NCBI GenBank assembly: GCA_963580455.1
Contig: OY756965.1
Coordinates: 6,150,501-6,214,500, forward strand
Source: Euonymus europaeus
Lineage: Eukaryota > Streptophyta > Magnoliopsida > Celastrales > Celastraceae
DNA length: 64,000 nt
Reading direction: 5' to 3'
In this document: positions 58,063 through 64,000 of the stretch, piece by piece
Numbering within the stretch: the first letter of the stretch is position 1
How the letters are laid out: every line of letters begins with the position of its first letter
Made by a program: the position numbers and the translations under genes
Notes under the pieces: model-generated
What the model was told of the DNA's origin: nothing
Seen by the model: only the letters and a program-made list of their open reading frames with translations
Databases searched by the model: none

Positions 58063-59120
58063 TATTTTTTTTAAAAAATCAAAATTAGCCCTATTTGGGC
58101 CTATTCTCTCTCTTCGCGCAAACGGCAGCCCCAAGTCTTTTCGTCTCCACTTCTTCCGCCAAAGCTATCTCCTCTTTCGTCTTCTTCAATCAGCGCCCTC
58201 TCCTACTTCCTCATGTTCACACTTAGTCCTATTTGCCAGTCTTTAACTTGTCAAAAATAACCCATTATGACTAGAAGAACTATAGCAACCAATTAATCCC
58301 CTAAACCTGGATCAGAGCATTCAACAATTAATCTTCTTAATTACGATTCCACCAAAAGATGTAATCGATAATTAATCTTCTTAATTTCGATTCCAGCAAA
58401 AGACTTAAGTACAGATCGTTTACGTGATTTGGCTAGATGAATATAATAAACAACACAATTGGTGATCAGACAACTATGCATAAATCATATTTTGAAGCAT
58501 GAAATTTAAGAACAAGAATTGAGAATTGAATTAAACACTTGCAATAAAGATCAACTCATAATATTCATGCTTGGATAGGTCAAACCCTAGATATGAGTTT
58601 AGTTACAACCCTTGAAAATAAATATAAAAGCAAGGGAAGAAGAAATCATGAATTGATACACAAAAGTGGAGGAAGGAGGAAGAAGAACTGCTTCACGAAG
58701 AAGAGCAATTCCAACCTATGCAAAGTTTTTGTAACCATTTTCCCATATTTTTCTAGTCTATTTATACTTAATACAAGTTTTCTAGGAGTCCCCAATCAGG
58801 TTTTTACATTTATGGGCATAAAAACCTAATAAAACTAGGTTTTCGAAAGCTGAAATTTCATGTTTGGTCCGAGCGCCCTTAAAACGCCCGTTTTATGCTG
58901 TCCCAATTTCCTCTTGTAACGTTGGAGCACCCGAAGGGTGTATGTCACTGATTTTTTTCCGAATGTACTCTAATTCAGCTACAACTTTGCACCAACCCTC
59001 CTACATATAAAACATATAAAATCCGAAAGTATCAACTCAATCCTGATTCAAAATAATGAACTTGTGTATCAAAGCATGCATGTAAATGTGGTATAAAATA
59101 CACACATCAAGCAGTATGCC
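58063..59120. other. No recognisable gene; probably repeat-derived
   Basis: A roughly 45-bp phrase with AATTAATCTTCTTAATTNCGATTCCANCAAAAGA is present twice (58325 and 58370). The end at about 59095-59110 (ATACACACATCAA) resembles the start of an LTR on the minus strand. No coding domain was found. Confidence 0.4.
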
Positions 59121-59700
59121 ATGAGGATGTTCATGTCCAATCAGAAGGCATCAACCACGTCTTCTCCCAAAAATTTATTCCCCGCAACTCCACTTTTTGG
59201 AAAATTCCTCATGAGGTGTCTAGTTTTTCCACACCTCTTGCACTCCAACTTTTGTTTTATGAAACTCTTCTTCTTTTTGTTTTTCTCTACCAACACTGAG
59301 TTCTCTAGCTGACCTTTACTTCCACCACTTACTGTTTTCTCCTCAGAGAAATTTTTTCCAATAGCTTCAAAAAAAATAGTTTTCTCTTTTCCATGAATCA
59401 AAATTGGCTTCATATGCTCATAAGAGTATGAAAGAGGCCATAGAAGCCGCAATACAATATCCGCATCATCTTTTCTTAGTCCAACTTCGAGATAATACTA
59501 TTGAGAATACTCAAGTGACCTAAGATTGACGTACCTTCAATCATACGTAGTATGCAAAACTACTTCTTCTAATACACTCGACTTGAAATACCCTTAGACT
59601 GATAGAATTCTTCAAGCTTTTCTTAAAGCATCTTGTTCGTGGATATTTCATGCATATTGGATAACACATTCTTGGTCAAACATATCCAAATTGATCATTT
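59121..59700 (-). pseudogene. Copia gag relic with zinc knuckle
   Basis: On the minus strand a decayed gag runs from about 59690 (KLEEFYQSKGISS-like) through EGTSILGHL and then the frame 59452-59141 with SYEHMKPILIHGKEKT and a knuckle, CKRCGKTRHLMRNF. In that knuckle the final Cys of CCHC is replaced by Phe. The EHMKPIL and CxxCGKxxH context is characteristic of Copia gag. No pol follows; the fragment is cut at 59121 and at about 59700. Confidence 0.6.
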
Positions 59701-60096
59701 GAAAATCACATGTTCATGTGTTTTTGCTATGAACTTAATGTGATGGTAACTTGACATATGGAATGGATGACATGGTACTTGATTAGATTTTTATACTTGG
59801 TGGTTGTGGAGTTCTTTCAATTGGGCTTGTTGATGTGTCTACCATTGTGGGTGGATTCAAAATGCTTTTGTAGTGATACTTGATGATGCAGTGTTTTGAA
59901 TGTTTGTGGGTATTTTTTTGATAAACTCTCACGAGACAACACTCATCCACTAAGGACACTTAGGGTTTTAATGGCTTATTGCATATGCTAAATGCAACCG
60001 TGATTCTTGCGAGAGTGAGTTAGTTGTTGAAACATTTATTTACCCTATGTTTGATTTTGATCCTCCTCGAGGACGAGAAGAAGATAAGTGTGGGGG
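59701..60096 (+). mobile_element. 3' internal end and polypurine tract of a gypsy element
   Basis: AACACTCATCCACTAAGGAC, CATATGCTAAATGCAACCGT and TCGAGGACGAGAAGAAGATA, followed by AGTGTGGGGG, are the usual non-coding 3' internal sequences and polypurine tract of Athila/Tat-like gypsy elements. The LTR starts directly afterwards. Confidence 0.6.
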
Positions 60097-61310
60097 TGTT
60101 GATATATCCATTTTATACCAACTTTTGTACTTTAATTTTATTATGATCTTCTCTATTTTGGGATGTAATGGATATATTTTCTATGTGATTTTTTGGTTTT
60201 TTGACTTCAAAGAAATATGCTTCTATTTATACACAAATCAGTTGAATTTTGGAAGTCTGATGCGAAAGAAGTTGCTCGAGCACTTGTGAGCGCTCTAGCG
60301 TGCTCAAGTGATCATTCCGGGCTAGGGAATTACACGTGCTAGCGTTGTAGACTGCTCAAGTATCACTATGCGAACATATATTAATATTACAAATTTGCCA
60401 AGTGTGTAACTTATTAAAATTAGTAAGTTAGTCAACCTTTAGAGTTTTAAAATTCAAAAAGTTGTTGTAAAGAGAATAGATGAAGGTGGCGGCTACACTT
60501 TGAGATATAGATACGGAGAACACAAAAAAGAAAGCTCACAAAGGAGGATCTTCCAAGGAATCTCCAAGCACCCCATTCCATCCATTTGAGGGGTTCTTCT
60601 TTCCCTAATCTAGTTTATGATTCTTACTAGTTTATGCTTTTTGTTCTTGAACATAAGATGTAATGAAACTCTTTTCTTATTGAGATTTTGATGTAACCTA
60701 TCATGAGCATTACTAGCTAATTGATTATTGGTATGCAATTTGAGTTCATTGGCTCTTCTCTTTAATCTTTGTGCATATAAGTTTCTTGTGTATTTGAATG
60801 CTTGATCACCATTTGAGTATGTATATGAACTAACCTATCGTAGACTAAAGAGCGACCAGAATTCACATGTTTTAGCGGACTTGAGATTGAGGAAATTCAT
60901 TATCGAAGCTAAGACCATAGATTAAATGATTAATTGGTTGGAATAGTTCTTTAGAACTTAATGGGTCATTAGCCTTGAGTTAATAACTGTGACCGAATAT
61001 GATTAACCATTGATAGCGATACAAGTTGGCACTACGACCGTACTAACCAACATATTTGGGAAAGGAATCAACCCTTGAACTAAAATTGAACTTGTATCCT
61101 TGATAATTTTTACTCATAGTATGATTTTACAGTGAAATTATTATGCCAATATTCCCTTTCGTTATTTGAAATCCAAGATTGTCAATGTTTGTTTTAATTG
61201 TTGAGTTAGGTGAATTGGTTGACCTTTACTTGTCCTCAAGGGATTCGATCTCATACTTGCATTCATTATACTACTATATTCGATTCGTGGACTTACGAGA
61301 TTTAACACAT
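60097..61310 (+). repeat. Gypsy LTR shared between two internal regions
   Basis: The LTR starts TGTTGATATATCCATTTTAT right after the polypurine tract and ends near GAGATTTAACACA, about 1.2 kb later, before a TTTTTGGCGCC primer-binding site. It thus has 3' LTR context on its left and 5' LTR context on its right. The last few bases of its end are uncertain. Confidence 0.75.
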
Positions 61311-61319
61311 TAAGTTTTT

Positions 61320-61334
61320 GGCGCCATTGCCGGT
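61320..61334 (+). promoter_or_regulatory. Gypsy primer-binding site
   Basis: TGGCGCCATTGCCGG follows the LTR end by about ten bases. It differs at one position from the common plant gypsy form TGGCGCCGTTGCCGG. Confidence 0.8.
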
Positions 61335-61560
61335 TGCTTAGCTTTTCCATTTATTTACTTGCTTTTGAATATTAATTTTTTTTAAAAAAAAAAATCAATT
61401 CTGAATTTTTATTGTTCTCTCAAAATTTTCAGGTTGTATTTAAGGGTGACATTCTTTGAAAGGTGAATTGATGCCATTGCTTGACGCCATAGAAGAAGTT
61501 TTGAGAAAGCAAAATTGGCCATGAGAGTATTAATCAACCTCCCAACTTGAAGAAGAGAAG

Positions 61561-62244
61561 ATGATCGTTGTACCAGCCGAGACGACGATGGTGGAGCTTG
61601 ACATCCCCATAATTCCAACGTCACCACCATGTATCACTCTTTCCATAGCTGCTAGAAACTATGAGCTTAAAACCATAAATTTTAATATGATGCCCTTATT
61701 TCATGATTTAAGTTTTGAAGATCCATTGAGTCACATTCGTAAAATATTTAACATGATTTATGGTATGCCTAAAGTTACAGGAGTCACTGAAGATCATCTC
61801 AAAATGGAAATCTTTCCCGGTACCATGAAAGACAAGGCAAATATATGGCTCAACAATCTCAAGTCGGGATCACTCAATAGTTGGTGTGAGGTACACAATA
61901 ATTTTTCGGAGAAATTTTTCTCAACTCAGTAAACATATGCTTTTAGAGATAAAATTATGTAATTTGAGCGACAATTTGAAGAGTCTTTTTCTGAAGATTG
62001 GGATATGTTCAATAATTTATTGAGTCTATGTCCCCACCATGCTTTGTCCAATGTAGTGTTGATGCAGATTTTTCATAAGGTACTAACAGTTTCTTGCAAA
62101 GCTTTAGTTAAAAATTACGTTAGGGGATCTATCAGGAACATGACGCCGATTAAGTGTAAAACATTGTTTTACACCCTTGCAATTGAAACACAACACTCAA
62201 ACATTAGAGGTAAGAACGCTAATTTTAGTGAGAAAGAACGCTAA
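61561..62244 (+). pseudogene. Athila-like gypsy gag, truncated
   Basis: One reading frame with two or three stops (first TAA at 61930-61932). Motifs: ARNYELKTINFNMMPLFHDL, EDPLSHIRKIFNM, GVTEDHLKMEIFPGTMKDKA, SLNSWCEVHNNFSEKFF, and then LLSLCPHHALSNVVLMQIFH. These are characteristic of the gag core of Athila-like plant gypsy elements. The coding similarity stops at about 62240, so the rest of gag and all of pol are missing. Confidence 0.8.
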
Positions 62245-64000
62245 TTTTAGTGAGATCACTTATCCTAATTCATTTTTACCTAAATCGTAGGTTGACGCAC
62301 TTCCAGCAAGTTAGATGCACTCCTTGCATGCATGGAAGAGTGTCGTCTCAAGAATTATTTACTATTTGTGAAGTTCTAGGACATGTTGTTGGACCATATG
62401 TTCTACATTTATGTTTTGATGCAAAATACGTATTGGACTATTTGATTGTGCTTATATTTGGATGAATTTGGATGAATCATGAAATGTATTTTCTCTACTA
62501 ATTTAAGCTTCATTATATATCTTTGGAATCATGTTTGATCATATTTGATATGAATTTGATGATTTTGGACTTGTTCATTTTCGCACTACAAAAATTGTTC
62601 AAACATCACACTGTGCACACGTTAGTTGAATTGTCATAACTTATTCATATGATCTCTGATTGACTTGATTCTTATTTTGAAAATTATTTAAGACACTCTG
62701 AAATTTTTCATTGTGAAATATCGTCAGGTCAATTTTAAGTCTATCATGTTCAATTTGTCAGTTGAAATTAATTCACTAGTGTTGTTGTGAAACTAGCCTA
62801 GTTGAGATTTACATGATCAAATTGAATGACCAAACGACCACAATTATAAGTGAAATTTTGTATGCACATTATTATATAGATAAATTGATTTATTATGTGC
62901 TTACTTGAAATTAATTCACTAGTGTTGTTGTGAAACTAGCCTAGTTGAGATTTGCATGATCAAATTGAATGACCAAACGACCACAATTATAAGTGAAATT
63001 TTGTATGCACATTATTATATAGATAAATTGATTTATTATGTGCTTACTTGAATTTTATTGAGCTTATATCATATTGGTTAACCCAAGTGCAAGCATTGAA
63101 GCTCTTTGAGCTTACAAGCAAAATTGGAGTGTTCTATCACTCATTTATTTGTAGGTACAAATCATACTCTTATTTGGGACATTAATTGAGGATATGAAAT
63201 GGTCATGGAGTATTGAGGTTTCATTGTTTAGGCACTTAGAACCCGAAATCCCCTAGGAAACCCTATTTGGGAGCAATTGAGATTATGTGAGCTACATTGA
63301 AGGATTTATTTAGGAAATAGTCTAAGACATTTATTGAGAAATTTGACCAAATTTGGAGTGAAGAAGACTTAAATTGGTGCAACCCATTCTTATCCAAAAT
63401 AGCCTAAATTCCTCAAATTGACCTTCCATGGGTTAGACTAAGTTGAATTAATGTTGGATGATTTATTTGGAGTAGGGGCTCGGTCATAACCCTTCTAGAA
63501 AGCCTTAGGAGCCTTTGGAGGGAGTTTGAGAAGCCTTGGATTCATTTGAAATCAAATGAAAAAGATTGGAGCCAAAACACTTGGAGGAAAATTGTCCACA
63601 TCACCATATACTATTATGTTCTTGTTTTCAAGTATTTTGGGGGGAATTTCTTGTGTGCCTTGCAAGGGTTGTTTGGTTGATTGTTGAAGCCTTTCTAAGT
63701 ATGAAGAAGAGTTTAACAAGAAGCACAAAAGATCCAAACAAACCTTGGAGCCAAGATTTGAAATTTGAATCAAAGGTTGACCAAAAGTCAATAACGGCTA
63801 GCCTTTCAATGGTGTTGATTGATTTCGTTTTTGAAGATGAAGGGCAGAGATTATAAGTTGATTGAGGGCTGAGATTGAAGATTAACAAGATCCAATGGCC
63901 AAGATTAAATGGAGACAAATGAAGAGGAAAGTCATGCTTCATTCCACACTTGGAAAACTTATGTGCAAAAATTACCAAGAGAGCTTTTGTTCTTGATTCT
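62245..64000. other. Non-coding tail of the window
   Basis: No domain, RNA gene or LTR boundary is recognised apart from a 143-bp tandem duplication. Overlapping frames at 63552-63978 on both strands look like chance ORFs. Confidence 0.5.
62762..63047 (+). repeat. 143-bp perfect-looking tandem duplication
   Basis: Copies at 62762-62904 and 62905-63047 begin TTGAAATTAATTCACTAGTG and end TTATTATGTGCTTAC, with one visible difference (GATTTACATG against GATTTGCATG). The near identity implies a recent event. Confidence 0.95.

Overview
Nuclear DNA of a flowering plant, almost certainly a eudicot. It is AT-rich, packed with plant-type LTR retrotransposons, MITE-like elements and microsatellites, and carries one intact intron-containing host gene. 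The species cannot be named from the sequence alone.

Layout. 1-6.3 kb: a Ty1/copia element (+) split by a 2.17 kb gypsy-type solo LTR; the 5-bp target duplication is visible at its right edge and partly at its left. 6.3-9.5 kb: decayed repeat-derived sequence and a TAA-flanked MITE. 9.5-31 kb: a nest of retrotransposons. Copia B (-) is interrupted by copia C (-). Copia C is interrupted in its RNase H by a Tat/Ogre-like LTR, which in turn holds a 1.48 kb solo LTR with a perfect ATGAT duplication. A 9.6 kb Tat-lineage gypsy element (-) follows. It carries a spliced antisense ORF, a duplicated promoter-U5-PBS-leader block and a truncated 3' LTR. 31-46 kb: gene-poor DNA with microsatellites, two inverted-repeat transposons (one with arms of about 500 bp) and a GC-rich degenerate minisatellite.

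46.5-52 kb: the only convincing host gene, a 12-coding-exon R2R3-MYB of the FOUR LIPS/MYB88 type (+, 481 codons), intact from start to stop. An Au-like SINE lies in one intron and a diverged tandem duplication in another. 53.6-64 kb: a hAT-like terminus with a 65-bp minisatellite, a gypsy relic, a copia gag relic, and a gypsy LTR with a polypurine tract on its left and a primer-binding site on its right (an internal-LTR-internal junction). A recent 143-bp tandem duplication lies near the end.

Apart from the MYB gene, every coding region I recognise is transposon-derived and broken by stops or frameshifts. I found no RNA gene, CRISPR array, operon or bacterial-type system. The most interesting structures are the rearranged 5' end and spliced antisense gene of the Tat element, the shared-LTR junction and the long inverted-repeat element.
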